A stretch of DNA of 64,000 nt from Mesorhizobium mediterraneum (GTDB lineage Bacteria; Pseudomonadota; Alphaproteobacteria; Rhizobiales; Rhizobiaceae). The notes below the pieces were generated by a model. The model was not told the DNA's origin. It saw only the letters and a list, made by a program, of their open reading frames with translations, and searched no databases. The stretch is taken from NCBI RefSeq assembly GCF_002284565.1, contig NZ_NPKI01000006.1, positions 24,282 through 88,281 on the forward strand. The letters run 5' to 3'. Shown piece by piece: positions 26,957 to 38,286 of this stretch. Position numbers and translations under genes: made by a program. Within the stretch, counting starts at the first letter, position 1; each line of letters opens with the position of its first letter.

Positions 26957-29406
26957 CATTGCCCGCCCATGCCGAGATCGTCGTCATCGGCGGCGGCATT
27001 ATCGGCTGCTCGACGGCCTATCATCTGGCGCGTGACCACAAGGCCGATGTCGTGCTTTTGGAGCAGGGCAAGCTGACTTCGGGCTCCACGTGGCATGCGG
27101 CGGGGCTGGTCGGTCAGTTGCGGTCGTCGGCCTCCATCACCCGGGTGCTCAAATATTCGGTCGATCTCTACAAAGGGCTGGAGGCCGAAACCGGGCTGGC
27201 CACCGGCTGGAAGATGACCGGGTGCCTCAGGCTCGCCACCAATGCCGACCGCTGGATCGAGTATAAGAGGCTGGCGACGACGGCGAAAAGCTTTGGCATG
27301 GACATGCAGTTGCTGTCACCGGCCGAGGTCAAGACAATGTGGCCGCTGCTGGAAACCGGCGATCTCGTCGGTGCCAGCTGGCTGCCGACCGACGGCCAGG
27401 CAAGCCCTTCCGACATCACGCAGTCGCTGGCCAAAGGCGCGCGCATGCATGGCGCCAGACTGTTCGAGGATGTGCGCGTCACCGGCTTCGATTTGAAGGA
27501 TGGCCGCATCACCGCGGTAAAGACCAACAGGGGCGATATCGCCTGCGACAAGGTGGTGAATTGTGCAGGGCAATGGGCGCGGCAGGTCGGTGCGCTAGCC
27601 GGCATCAACGTGCCGCTGCAGCCAGTGAAGCACCAGTATATAATCACCGAAAAGATCGACGGGTTGGCGACCGATGCGCCGACGATCCGCGACCCCGACC
27701 GCCGCACCTATTTCAAGGAGGAGGTCGGCGGGCTGGTGATGGGCGGCTATGAGCCGAACCCGCAAGCCTGGACGACCGATCTTCCCGGCGGCGACGTCCC
27801 TGACGACTGGGAGTTCCGGCTGTTCGACGACGATTACGATCATTTCGAGCAGCATATGAACCAGGCGATCGCGCGGATTCCGGCGCTCGAAACCGTCGGC
27901 GTCAAGCAGATGATCAACGGACCGGAGAGTTTCACGCCCGACGGCAATTTCATCCTCGGCGTGGCGCCCGAATGCGCCAACATGTTCGTCGGCGCCGGCT
28001 TCAACGCCTTCGGCATCGCGGCGGGCGGCGGCGCCGGCTGGGTGTTGGCGCAATGGGTGGTCGGCGGCGAGGCGCCATTCGACCTGTGGGTGGTCGATAT
28101 CAGGCGCTTTTCCGACCTGCACCGCGACCGGCAATGGGTCCGCGACCGCACGCTGGAAGCCTATGGCAAGCACTACACGATCGGCTTCCCGCATGAGGAG
28201 TATGCCACGGGCCGGCCGCGGATCGTGTCGCCGCTCTATGAACGGCTGCAAAAGCACCGCGCTGTGTTCGGCTCGAAACTCGGCTGGGAGCGGCCGAACT
28301 GGTTCGCGCCCGAAGGTGTCGAGCCAAAGGACATCTATTCGATGGGCCGGCAGAACTGGTTTTCAGCCGTTGGCGACGAGCACCGGCACGTGCGCGAGAG
28401 CGTCGGCATCTTCGACCAGTCGTCCTTCGCCAAATACGAGATGACCGGCGCGGACGCGCTGAAGGCGCTCGACTGGATCTGCGCCAACGACATCAGCAAG
28501 CCGGTCGGCCGGTTGACCTACACGCAGCTTCTCAACACGCGCGGCGGCATCGAGGCCGACTTGACCGTGGCGCGGCTCGGCGAAGAACGGTTCTACGTCG
28601 TCACCGGCACCGGTTTCAGGACGCATGATTTCTCGTGGATCGGCGACCATGTCGGCAAGGAGCTCGATGTGACGCTCACCGATGTCACCGAGGATTTCGG
28701 CACGCTGTCGCTGATGGGACCGCGTGCCCGCGACGTGCTGGCTGCGGTGACCGATGCGGATGTGTCGAACACCGCTTTCCCGTTCGGCCATGTGCGGGAA
28801 ATCTCCATTGCCACCCACACCATCCGGGCGCTGCGCATCACCTATGTCGGCGAGCTTGGCTGGGAACTGCATGTGCCGATCGCGGCAACGGGCGAGATTT
28901 TCGACACGCTGATGGCCGCAGGCAGGACATACAACATCCGCCCGGTCGGTTACCGGGCGCTGGAATCACTACGTCTGGAAAAAGGCTACCGCGCCTGGGG
29001 CTCCGACATCACACCCAACGACACGCCGCAGGAGGCCGGTCTCGGCTGGGCGGTGAAACTCAGAAAGAATACAGATTTCCTCGGCAGGCGGGCTCTGGAA
29101 AGCATCAGCGGCGCCGCACCGAAAAAACGCTTTGCCGGCTTTACGGTCGACGATTGCGAGATCGTGCTGCTCGGGCGCGAGACGATATTGCGCAACAACG
29201 AGCCGGTCGGCTACCTGACCAGCGGCGGCTATGGCTACACCATTGGCAAAAATATCGGCTATGGCTACGTGCGCAACGCCGATGGCGTCAGCGACGATTT
29301 TCTCGCCTCCGGCGATTACGCGCTGGTGGTCGCGATGGAGCGGACACCGGCAAAGATCCACCTCGAGCCGCTTTACGATCCGGCGGGAGAAAAGATCAGA
29401 GCCTAA
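26953..29406 (+). CDS. Dimethylglycine/sarcosine dehydrogenase-like FAD oxidoreductase with GcvT domain
   Basis: 817 residues. FAD-binding DAO domain from residue 8 (VVIGGGIIGCSTAYHL), an FAO_M linker near 395-450, then a folate-binding GcvT aminomethyltransferase domain and its C-terminal barrel (about 455-810). The motif GSTWHAAGL contains H48, the histidine that carries covalent FAD in mitochondrial dimethylglycine and sarcosine dehydrogenases. Such enzymes demethylate N-methyl amines and pass the one-carbon unit to tetrahydrofolate. It follows the first kinase in one coupled operon and ends in a strong terminator. Confidence 0.88.
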   Translation: MTLPAHAEIVVIGGGIIGCSTAYHLARDHKADVVLLEQGKLTSGSTWHAAGLVGQLRSSASITRVLKYSVDLYKGLEAETGLATGWKMTGCLRLATNADRWIEYKRLATTAKSFGMDMQLLSPAEVKTMWPLLETGDLVGASWLPTDGQASPSDITQSLAKGARMHGARLFEDVRVTGFDLKDGRITAVKTNRGDIACDKVVNCAGQWARQVGALAGINVPLQPVKHQYIITEKIDGLATDAPTIRDPDRRTYFKEEVGGLVMGGYEPNPQAWTTDLPGGDVPDDWEFRLFDDDYDHFEQHMNQAIARIPALETVGVKQMINGPESFTPDGNFILGVAPECANMFVGAGFNAFGIAAGGGAGWVLAQWVVGGEAPFDLWVVDIRRFSDLHRDRQWVRDRTLEAYGKHYTIGFPHEEYATGRPRIVSPLYERLQKHRAVFGSKLGWERPNWFAPEGVEPKDIYSMGRQNWFSAVGDEHRHVRESVGIFDQSSFAKYEMTGADALKALDWICANDISKPVGRLTYTQLLNTRGGIEADLTVARLGEERFYVVTGTGFRTHDFSWIGDHVGKELDVTLTDVTEDFGTLSLMGPRARDVLAAVTDADVSNTAFPFGHVREISIATHTIRALRITYVGELGWELHVPIAATGEIFDTLMAAGRTYNIRPVGYRALESLRLEKGYRAWGSDITPNDTPQEAGLGWAVKLRKNTDFLGRRALESISGAAPKKRFAGFTVDDCEIVLLGRETILRNNEPVGYLTSGGYGYTIGKNIGYGYVRNADGVSDDFLASGDYALVVAMERTPAKIHLEPLYDPAGEKIRA

Positions 29407-29445
29407 AGCGCGTCGCGTCTGAAGGGATTCATGCGACGCGCTTTA
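29404..29445 (+). terminator. Rho-independent terminator after the dehydrogenase gene
   Basis: A perfect 13-bp stem (TAAAGCGCGTCGC with GCGACGCGCTTTA) encloses a 16-base loop and is followed by AGTTCTTGTTTTTA. The stem begins inside the TAA stop codon. Confidence 0.8.
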
Positions 29446-29460
29446 AGTTCTTGTTTTTAT

Positions 29461-29505
29461 GCATGTCTTTATCCCAAAACCGCTGCGCACTTTTGGGCGA
29501 CATGC
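29461..29505. repeat. Short palindromic repeat, copy 2
   Basis: GCATGTCTTTATCCCAAAA and TTTTGGGCGACATGC, related to the element at 7258-7304 in the same orientation. Confidence 0.65.
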
Positions 29506-29511
29506 ATTAGA

Positions 29512-30144
29512 TCAGCTCACGCGCAGAACGAGGCCACGGCTGGGCACAGTGTCCGCCTCGCCCGGCATGGACACATAGGGCGACGTCTCCTCGGCGCGCG
29601 TGACGATGCCATTCGCCTCAAGGTCGGCAATTCGTGCGGAAAAGCCGGCGTCCCACAGCGTGCTCTTGACCGTCAGCACGATCACCCCGCCCGGCCGGCA
29701 GATGCGGATCAGTTCGTCCAGCCCCTCTGCGCCGACATGGCCCGAGGTGAAGACGCCGGCCGATATGATCCCGGCATAGGCATTATCCGCGAAAGGCAGC
29801 GGCCCGCCGAGCGCCAGGCAGTGAAGCGCCGAATAGACGCCCTTGCGCTCGGCCTTGGCCAGCATGCCCGCAGATATGTCGAGCGCCTCAACGTGCGGAT
29901 AGCCTGTGATGGCAAGCCATTCGCCAATCAGCCCGGTTCCGGCCCCAGCATCGAGGAGCGGTGCCGCGCCGCGCGGCAAATGGCGGGCAAGCAAGGCAAG
30001 GCAGATGGTTGGATGGCGGTAACCGGCCGCCAACATGTCGGCGTCGTAGGTGTCGGACCAGCGGTCGTAGAGCGCCGCCACCTCCTCTGGCCGCTGCGCT
30101 GCATAGGCTGCGGCGAGCGCACCCTCATTTTTCCTGTCCGCCAT
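29512..30144 (-). CDS. Class I SAM-dependent methyltransferase
   Basis: 210 residues. SAM motif I LLDAGAGTGLIGEWL near 60-75 and motif II VEALDISAGMLAKA are clear; the YDRWSDTYDADML segment before them is common in small-molecule methyltransferases resembling METTL27. The ATG at 30144 (MADRKNEG) has AGGAC before it; longer frames upstream have no support. It is convergent with the dehydrogenase gene and divergent from the second phosphotransferase. Substrate unknown; an N- or O-methylation within the neighbouring choline-like pathway is only a guess. Confidence 0.8.
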   Translation of the reverse strand: MADRKNEGALAAAYAAQRPEEVAALYDRWSDTYDADMLAAGYRHPTICLALLARHLPRGAAPLLDAGAGTGLIGEWLAITGYPHVEALDISAGMLAKAERKGVYSALHCLALGGPLPFADNAYAGIISAGVFTSGHVGAEGLDELIRICRPGGVIVLTVKSTLWDAGFSARIADLEANGIVTRAEETSPYVSMPGEADTVPSRGLVLRVS

Positions 30145-30157
30145 CGCAGTCCTATCC

Positions 30158-30211
30158 GCAAAATCAAGTGCTGCAGCGACCTTTGCGCGTCCAACAGGGA
30201 CGCACGGCGCT
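30158..30211. repeat. Intergenic repeat, inverted relative to the copy at 33966
   Basis: Starts GCAAAATCAAGTGCTGCAGC and continues with CTTTGCGCGTCC. The reverse complement of 33966-34020 differs by only a few bases. Confidence 0.7.
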
Positions 30212-30304
30212 GGAGTGAATCGCATGCCGGCGATGATAGCCAAACGGTGAAATTTGTGGAACCGTCGTCGCCACAAATAAAGACGCGAAAGGGGGCGGAA
30301 AGCG

Positions 30305-31207
30305 ATGGTGGACGAGGAAGCACGCGCGGCGCTTGCAGCCATTCCAATGCTGGCCGCCTACCAGGGACCGCTGGAGCGGCTTGGCGGCCTCACCAACCTC
30401 GTCTTCAGGGCTGGAGATGTCTGCCTCCGGATTCCCGGCAAGGGCACAGAGGAGTATATCAACCGCGCCAACGAGGCGGTGGCGGCACGGGAAGCCGCCA
30501 AGGCCGGCGTCAGCCCCGAGGTGCTGCATGTCGACGGCGAGACAGGCGTGATGATGACGCGTTTCGTCGTCGGAGCCGAGACGATGTCGCCGGAAAAATT
30601 CAGGACCCGGCCGGGCAGTCCGGCGCGTGCCGGCGAAGCTTTCCGCAGATTGCATACATCCGGCGCCGTGTTTCCCTTCCGCTTCGAGCTTTTTGCGATG
30701 ATCGACGACTATCTGAAGGTATTGTCGACCAAGGACGTCGCCCTGCCCACCGGCTATCACGACGTGGTACGTGAGGCGGAAACCGTGCGCTCGGCCCTTG
30801 CCGCGCATCCCCTGCCCCTCGCCGCCTGCCACTGCGATCCGCTGTGCGAAAACTTCCTCGATACGGGCGACAGGATGTGGATCGTCGACTGGGAGTATTC
30901 CGGCATGAACGATCCGCTCTGGGATCTCGGCGACCTCAGCGTCGAAGGACAGTTTGATACGGCGCAGGAGGAAGAGATGATGCTCGCCTATTTCGGTGGC
31001 GAGCCAACGCCGGCGGAGCGCGGCCGCGTTGTCATCTACAAGGCAATGTGCGACCTGCTGTGGACGCTGTGGGGGCTGATCCAGCTTGCCAATAGCAATC
31101 CGGTCGACGATTTCCGCGCCTATGCCGACGGGCGTTTTTCGCGCTGCAAGGCGCTGATGGAGACGCCGGAGTTTTCAAGGCATCTGGCGGCGGTGCGCGC
31201 GGGTTAG
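30305..31207 (+). CDS. Choline-kinase/LicA-like phosphotransferase 2
   Basis: 300 residues. N-terminal lobe with LGGLTNLVFRAGDVCLRIPG (split as LGGLTNLVF and VCLRIPG), catalytic loop H176-C-D178-PLCEN183 and metal residue D195 (WIVDWEYSGMNDPLWDLGDL, which is the LicA/choline kinase signature). It probably phosphorylates choline, ethanolamine or a similar amino alcohol. AAAGGGGGCGG lies upstream of the ATG. The DMT permease gene ends 2 bases past its stop on the other strand. Confidence 0.83.
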   Translation: MVDEEARAALAAIPMLAAYQGPLERLGGLTNLVFRAGDVCLRIPGKGTEEYINRANEAVAAREAAKAGVSPEVLHVDGETGVMMTRFVVGAETMSPEKFRTRPGSPARAGEAFRRLHTSGAVFPFRFELFAMIDDYLKVLSTKDVALPTGYHDVVREAETVRSALAAHPLPLAACHCDPLCENFLDTGDRMWIVDWEYSGMNDPLWDLGDLSVEGQFDTAQEEEMMLAYFGGEPTPAERGRVVIYKAMCDLLWTLWGLIQLANSNPVDDFRAYADGRFSRCKALMETPEFSRHLAAVRAG

Positions 31208-31209
31208 AC

Positions 31210-32130
31210 CTAATTTACGCCTTTCGGCACGTGTTCGGGCGGCACAGTGTCGACCACCTTCTGGCGATGGAAGATGAACAGGCCGGCCAGCACGATGATC
31301 CCAGAGCCGATCAGGATGCGCGGGCCGGGCATGTCGCCGAAGAAGGCCAGCCCGAAGATGACGGCCCACAGCAGCAGGCTGTAGTGCAGCGGCGCCAGCG
31401 TCGAGGCGGGCGCCAGCTTCAGCGCCCTTGTGATCATCAGATGCGCGCCGCAGGAGACGATGCCGAGAAGCAGCATGGCGCCGAAATCGAGCGAGGACGG
31501 CGTCTGCCAGTTGCCGATGGTCAGCACCGCGCCGACTAGCAATGTGCCGATGGTTTGCCAGGTCACGAGCGAGGTGTCGCTGGTGCCGCGCAGCCGCCGG
31601 TTGAGGATGATGGCGAAGGCGAATGAAATGCTTCCGGCCAATGCAAAGGTCGACGACAGCGAAAACGCGGCCGAGGACGGTTTGAGCATGATCAGCACGC
31701 CGCAGAAGCCGACCAGGATCGCCATCCAGCGGCGCCAGCCGACCTTTTCACCGAGCAACAGATGGGACAAGGCCGCAACGTAGATCGGCCCCGCCATGTA
31801 GAAACTCATAACGTCGGCGAGCGGCAGGTAGACGACAGCGGCATAAAACAGCGCCGTGTCGAGCGTCGTCATAACGACGCGCAAGACCTGCAGCTCAGGT
31901 CGCTCCATGCGGAACAGCTTGGCCGTACCTTGACGCGCGATCATCGGGCCGAGCACGAAAAAGGCGCCGATCGAACGGATCAGCACGACTTGGCCGACGG
32001 AAAAGCTGGCGACCAGCCATTTGCCCATCGCATCGTTCAACGCAAACAGGAAATCGCCGGCAAGCATCAGCAGAATGCCAGCCAAAAGCACGTTCCTGAT
32101 CGTCGAATTCTGGGCTGTTGGCTGTGCCAT
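31210..32130 (-). CDS. EamA/DMT-superfamily membrane transporter
   Basis: 306 residues, ten predicted membrane helices in two EamA repeats (LLAGILLMLAGDFLFALNDA opening the first; FALAGSISFAFAIILNRRL the second). DMT proteins move small metabolites; LicB choline permeases belong to the same superfamily, which suits the choline-kinase neighbours, but the sequence alone does not fix the substrate or direction. The ATG at 32130 is chosen because the upstream 18 residues are charged and atypical; GGAGG lies about 12 bases before it. Confidence 0.82.
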   Translation of the reverse strand: MAQPTAQNSTIRNVLLAGILLMLAGDFLFALNDAMGKWLVASFSVGQVVLIRSIGAFFVLGPMIARQGTAKLFRMERPELQVLRVVMTTLDTALFYAAVVYLPLADVMSFYMAGPIYVAALSHLLLGEKVGWRRWMAILVGFCGVLIMLKPSSAAFSLSSTFALAGSISFAFAIILNRRLRGTSDTSLVTWQTIGTLLVGAVLTIGNWQTPSSLDFGAMLLLGIVSCGAHLMITRALKLAPASTLAPLHYSLLLWAVIFGLAFFGDMPGPRILIGSGIIVLAGLFIFHRQKVVDTVPPEHVPKGVN

Positions 32131-32276
32131 GCCGATGTCGCTTCCTCCCGCATGAAAGCTCGGTGAGCAGCGTCGTAGACGCAAGCAGCCGCTTTGACGA
32201 GCGTAAATCGGGAACCCGGCCAGACCAGAGCCGGAAATCGGCTGGGCCTATACTGAAAGTCGCCGATTTGAACGGC

Positions 32277-32528
32277 CTACTTTGGCCGTGGCCGAAGGAT
32301 GACCGGCCGATAGATCACGAGCCGGTCCCAGGGATCGAAAGCCGACGCGCTTCTCAGTTCCGCGCGCCGCGCGAGATCGATGCGCTGCAGGCATTCCGCG
32401 AAGGCATCATTCTTCCTGGCGAAGCCGTAGGACCGGCATTTCGCCTCGTCCGCGGCACGACGGTCTTCTGCCGTCATGCAGCCTGAGATCGCCGCCAACG
32501 CGACCACCATCGCCGTCTTGTGCCACAT
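32277..32528 (-). CDS. Small predicted lipoprotein
   Basis: 83 residues. A short lipoprotein signal ends at the lipobox AISGC with C17. The mature part has two more cysteines and a DEAKCRSYGFARKNDAFAECL segment that resembles small rhizobial lipoproteins of unknown role. A GAGGAGG site sits 5 bases before the ATG at 32528, which fixes the start. It reads toward the DMT gene with a 146-base gap. Confidence 0.75.
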   Translation of the reverse strand: MWHKTAMVVALAAISGCMTAEDRRAADEAKCRSYGFARKNDAFAECLQRIDLARRAELRSASAFDPWDRLVIYRPVILRPRPK

Positions 32529-32648
32529 GGTGTCCTCCTCGACATAAAACTGGAGCCTGATTGTAGACTTAAGGTTGGGACCTATCAATCTGATCGAAGC
32601 GTGCGGCTTGATGCAGGTTCAATGTCCTATTGGGCCTGCCATTATTGG

Positions 32649-33935
32649 TCATGAAATGGGCGGGCGATGCCTGCGGTTCACAGTTCCTGGCCGTCCTGCG
32701 ATCGAGAGTCGCGTTTCCTGCTTGGCCCGCTCGGCCACCACCTTGCCCCTGGCGATGACGCAGAGGCGCTCGGGACGCAGACGCAAGGCCTCGACCGGAT
32801 CGCCGGCATCGAGGACGACGAGGCTGGCGCGCTTGCCGACCGCCAGGCCGAGATCGTCGAGGCCCATGATGGCGGCGTTGACATTGGTGACCATGTCGAA
32901 GCAGCGCGCCATGTCGGCCGGGCTCGACATCTGAGCGACGTGAAGACCCATGAAGGCGACGTCGAGCATGTCGGCGGTGCCCAGCGAATACCAGGGGTCG
33001 AGCACGCAATCCTGGCCCCAGCCGACGCGGATGCCGAGGGCAAGCATTTCCTTAACCCGCGTCAGGCCGCGGCGCTTGGGAAATGTGTCGTGGCGGCCCT
33101 GCAGCATGATGTTGATAAGCGGATTGGGGATCGCCGAGACGCCGGCCTCGGCGATCAACGGCAACAGCTTCGAGACATAGTAATTGTCCATTGAGTGCAT
33201 CGAAGTGAGATGCGAGCCGGCGACCCTACCGTGCAGGCCGAGGCGTTGCGTCTCATAGGCTAGCTGCTCGATATGGCGCGACAGCGGATCATCGGTCTCG
33301 TCGCAATGCAGGTCGACCATCAGCCCGCGCTTTGCCGCGATCTCGCACAGTTCCGTCACAGACCGCGTGCCGTCGGCCATGGTGCGCTCGAAATGCGGAA
33401 TGCCCCCAACGATGTCGACACCCATGTCGAGCGCCCTGATGGTGTTGTCGCGCGCCGTCGGCGAGCGGTAAAACCCGTCCTGCGGGAAGGCGACCAGTTG
33501 CAGGTCGATATAGGGCGCGACCGTCTTCTTCACGTCGAGCAGGGCTTCAACCGCCAGCAAGCGGTCGTCGCAGACATCGACATGGGTGCGGATGGCGAGC
33601 AGACCCATCGACACCGCCCAGTCGCAATAGGCGAGGGCGCGGTCGCGCACCGCCTCATGCGTCAGCAGCGGCTTCAATTCGCCCCAAAGCGAAATGCCTT
33701 CCAGCAACGTGCCAGACGCGTTGATGCGCGGGATTCCCAGGGAGAGCGTGGCGTCCATGTGGAAGTGCGGATCGACGAAGGGCGGCGAGACCAGATTGCC
33801 ATGGGCGTCGATCGCCGTGCCCGCGGTGACGTTCAACTCTGGCTCGATGGCCGCGATCGTCTCGCCGATGATGCCGATGTCGGCGATTGTGCCGTCGGGC
33901 AGCACGCCGCCGCGGACGATAAGGTCGAAATTCAT
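32649..33935 (-). CDS. Cytosine-deaminase-like amidohydrolase (CodA family)
   Basis: 428 residues, the same length as E. coli CodA. Metal and catalytic motifs are in place: HFHMD near 58, QLVAFPQDG near 147, HCDETDD near 210, and GSHLTSMHS near 241. In the fourth motif CodA has GHDDVFDPWY; this protein has GQDCVLDPWY, keeping the metal aspartate (D313 of CodA) but with Cys at the next place (D314 of CodA), a position known to tune substrate choice. It may therefore act on another pyrimidine or cyclic amidine. It stands alone. Confidence 0.85.
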   Translation of the reverse strand: MNFDLIVRGGVLPDGTIADIGIIGETIAAIEPELNVTAGTAIDAHGNLVSPPFVDPHFHMDATLSLGIPRINASGTLLEGISLWGELKPLLTHEAVRDRALAYCDWAVSMGLLAIRTHVDVCDDRLLAVEALLDVKKTVAPYIDLQLVAFPQDGFYRSPTARDNTIRALDMGVDIVGGIPHFERTMADGTRSVTELCEIAAKRGLMVDLHCDETDDPLSRHIEQLAYETQRLGLHGRVAGSHLTSMHSMDNYYVSKLLPLIAEAGVSAIPNPLINIMLQGRHDTFPKRRGLTRVKEMLALGIRVGWGQDCVLDPWYSLGTADMLDVAFMGLHVAQMSSPADMARCFDMVTNVNAAIMGLDDLGLAVGKRASLVVLDAGDPVEALRLRPERLCVIARGKVVAERAKQETRLSIAGRPGTVNRRHRPPIS

Positions 33936-34246
33936 CTGTCGTCGTCCTCTTTCAGAATCACGTTACAGCGCCGCGCGTCCTCTTGGACGCGCAAAGGACG
34001 CTGCAGCACTTTGATTTTGCGCATGATCCCCAGCGAAAATCGAATCCGATTTCCGGGGCCGTGTGCATCGTGGAGCAAAAGACAGGTTGCCGCAGCCGTT
34101 TCTTTCCGCGGCAGCGAACAGTTCCATCCGACCACAACTCACTCTATAAGCCGCCTTTCGTCCATTGAGGCGAATCCGCATCGTGTGTCGCGGCGCAGCG
34201 ATCGGCTTCGGGCTCAACGCCACATTCGCAACCACGGAAATCCAGT
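33936..34246. other. Divergent intergenic region with a repeat
   Basis: No gene seen. It carries the 33966-34020 repeat and, just after it, a hairpin-like CCCC ... CGAAAATCGAATCCGATTTCCGGGG stretch (GAAATCGGA-type inverted ends, 34031-34061). The last 100 bases presumably hold the ABC transporter promoter, which I cannot define. Confidence 0.5.
33966..34020. repeat. Intergenic repeat, inverted relative to the copy at 30158
   Basis: CAGCGCCGCGCGTCC followed by GGACGCGCAAAGGACGCTGC; also self-complementary at its 5' end (GCGCGTCC with GGACGCGC). Confidence 0.7.
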
Positions 34247-36016
<1,770 letters not shown>

Positions 36017-36025
36017 CGCTCTGTT

Positions 36026-36177
36026 CCCTTCTCCCCTTGTTGTGGGAGAAGGTGGATCGGCGCGCAGCGCCGAGACGGTTGAGGGGTGCTGGACGGAATG
36101 AGGCGCTGGCGTTCCCTGGAACACCCCTCATCCGACCTCGCTTCGCAAGGCCACCTTCTCTCACAAGGGGAGAAGGG
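36026..36177. repeat. Palindromic mosaic element, family 2 copy 1
   Basis: 152 bases. Ends CCCTTCTCCCCTTGT and ACAAGGGGAGAAGGG are inverted; inside are a GGCGCGCAGCGCC hairpin and inverted GAGGGGTG / CACCCCTC blocks. Related copies lie at 38777-38922 and 50232-50376. Confidence 0.8.
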
Positions 36178-36187
36178 AAGAACCGCG

Positions 36188-38032
36188 CTACTCCGGCACG
36201 TACCTTACCGCACCCTTTGCAGCACTGGTTGCCATCGCGGCATAGGCGCGCAAGGCCATCGTCACCTTGCGCTTGCGCTGTTCCACGGGCTTCCAGGCGG
36301 CAGCTCCCTTTGCCTCCATCGCCGCGCGGCGGGCGACCAGTTCCGCGTCGTCGACAGCAAGCCGGATGGTACGGTTCGGGATATCGATCTCGATCGTGTC
36401 GCCCTCCTGCACCAGCCCGATCAGCCCGCCTTCCGCCGCCTCCGGGGACGCATGGCCGATCGACAGGCCGGAGGTGCCGCCGGAGAAGCGGCCATCGGTG
36501 ACCAGCGCGCAGGCTTTGCCGAGGCCCTTCGACTTGAGATAGCTGGTCGGGTAGAGCATTTCCTGCATGCCAGGGCCGCCACGCGGCCCCTCGTAGCGGA
36601 TGACGACGACATCGCCGGCCTTGATCTCGTTGGACAGGATCGCTTTGACGCTGGCGTCCTGGCTTTCGAACACTCTGGCCGGGCCGGTGAATTTCAGGAT
36701 CGATTCATCGACGCCGGCGGTCTTCACGATGCAGCCGTCCAGCGCAAGGTTGCCCTTGAGCACGGCAAGGCCACCGTCCTTGGAAAACGGGTGCTCGGCC
36801 GAGCGGATGACACCCTTCTCCCGGTCGAGATCGAGCTCGTCCCAGCGGCGGTCCTGACTGAAGGCGACTTGCGTCGGCACGCCGCCCGGAGCCGCCAGAA
36901 AGAAGTCGCGGACGCTTTGACTGGTGGTGCGGGAGATGTCCCAATGGTCGAGCGCTTCACCGAGCGTTCGCGTATGTACGGTCGGCAGGTCGCGATTGAT
37001 CAGCCCGGCGTTGTCGAGCTGGCCGAGGATCGCCATGATGCCGCCGGCGCGGTGGACGTCTTCCATGTGCACATCGGCCTTGGCGGGGGCAACCTTGCAC
37101 AGCACCGGCACCTTGCGCGACAGCGCGTCGATGTCGTCCTGGTCGAAGTTGATCTCGCCCTCATGCGCTGCAGCGAGAATGTGCAGCACGGTGTTGGTCG
37201 AGCCGCCCATGGCGATGTCGAGCGTCATCGCGTTCTCGAATGCGCCCTTCGAGGCGATGTTGCGCGGCAGCGCGGTGTCGTCGTCCTGCTCGTAGTAGCG
37301 CTGGGCGAGATCGACGATCAGATGGCCGGCCTCGACGAACAGCCGCTTGCGGTCGGCATGGGTCGCCAGCGTCGAGCCGTTGCCAGGTAGGGAAAGGCCC
37401 AGCGCCTCGGTCAGGCAATTCATCGAATTGGCGGTGAACATGCCAGAGCAGGAGCCGCAGGTCGGGCAGGCCGAGCGCTCGATGGTCTTGACGTCCTCGT
37501 CGGAGATCTTGTCATCAGCGGCCGCGACCATGGCGTCGACCAGATCCAGCGCCTGCGTCTTGCCGGCGAGCACCACCTTGCCGGCCTCCATCGGCCCGCC
37601 GGAGACAAAGACGGTCGGGATGTTGAGACGCAGCGAGGCCATCAGCATGCCGGGTGTGATCTTGTCGCAATTGGAGATGCAGACCATGGCGTCGGCGCAG
37701 TGCGCGTTGACCATATACTCGACCGAGTCGGCGATCAGCTCGCGCGACGGCAGCGAATAGAGCATGCCGTCGTGGCCCATGGCGATGCCGTCGTCGACGG
37801 CGATGGTGTTGAACTCTTTGGCAACGCCGCCGGCCTTTTCGATCTCGCGGGCGACCAGTTGGCCGAGATCCTTGAGATGGACGTGACCCGGCACGAACTG
37901 GGTAAAGGAGTTGACCACGGCGATGATCGGCTTGCCGAAATCGGAATCCTTCATGCCGGTGGCGCGCCAAAGGCCACGGGCGCCGGCCATGTTGCGGCCA
38001 TGGGTTGTGGTGCGGGAGCGATAGGCGGGCAT
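36188..38032 (-). CDS. ilvD: Dihydroxy-acid dehydratase
   Basis: 614 residues, close to the 616 of E. coli IlvD. It converts 2,3-dihydroxy-isovalerate and -methylvalerate to the keto acids of valine and isoleucine synthesis. Fe-S cysteines C122 (SNCDKITPG) and C195 ([12 protein letters not shown] at 189-200) are present, as is the closing [14 protein letters not shown] motif. The ATG giving [20 protein letters not shown] is the standard family start, with AGGAAAA before it. It is distinct from the sugar-acid dehydratase at the left edge. Confidence 0.96.
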   Translation of the reverse strand: MPAYRSRTTTHGRNMAGARGLWRATGMKDSDFGKPIIAVVNSFTQFVPGHVHLKDLGQLVAREIEKAGGVAKEFNTIAVDDGIAMGHDGMLYSLPSRELIADSVEYMVNAHCADAMVCISNCDKITPGMLMASLRLNIPTVFVSGGPMEAGKVVLAGKTQALDLVDAMVAAADDKISDEDVKTIERSACPTCGSCSGMFTANSMNCLTEALGLSLPGNGSTLATHADRKRLFVEAGHLIVDLAQRYYEQDDDTALPRNIASKGAFENAMTLDIAMGGSTNTVLHILAAAHEGEINFDQDDIDALSRKVPVLCKVAPAKADVHMEDVHRAGGIMAILGQLDNAGLINRDLPTVHTRTLGEALDHWDISRTTSQSVRDFFLAAPGGVPTQVAFSQDRRWDELDLDREKGVIRSAEHPFSKDGGLAVLKGNLALDGCIVKTAGVDESILKFTGPARVFESQDASVKAILSNEIKAGDVVVIRYEGPRGGPGMQEMLYPTSYLKSKGLGKACALVTDGRFSGGTSGLSIGHASPEAAEGGLIGLVQEGDTIEIDIPNRTIRLAVDDAELVARRAAMEAKGAAAWKPVEQRKRKVTMALRAYAAMATSAAKGAVRYVPE

Positions 38033-38286
38033 GAATTTTCCTTGGCTGGCTGGCTGCGCTCGATGGGAGCGCGGCGGCGCTGAATTCGGACCGCAGGCGT
38101 TATAGACGCCGACGCCTGGTCTGGCCACAATTTTGCAATGCGCCAGATTTTCCCAAGAAAATTTGATGACACTGTCGGATTGCGCGCCGCCCGGGCGTCC
38201 TTGGCAAACGGCAGGGCAAAGAACACCACCGCCAAGCCGGGCCGTTTCACCGTGATAGCCAACTGCAACAGCCGAGGAGCAAGCAA

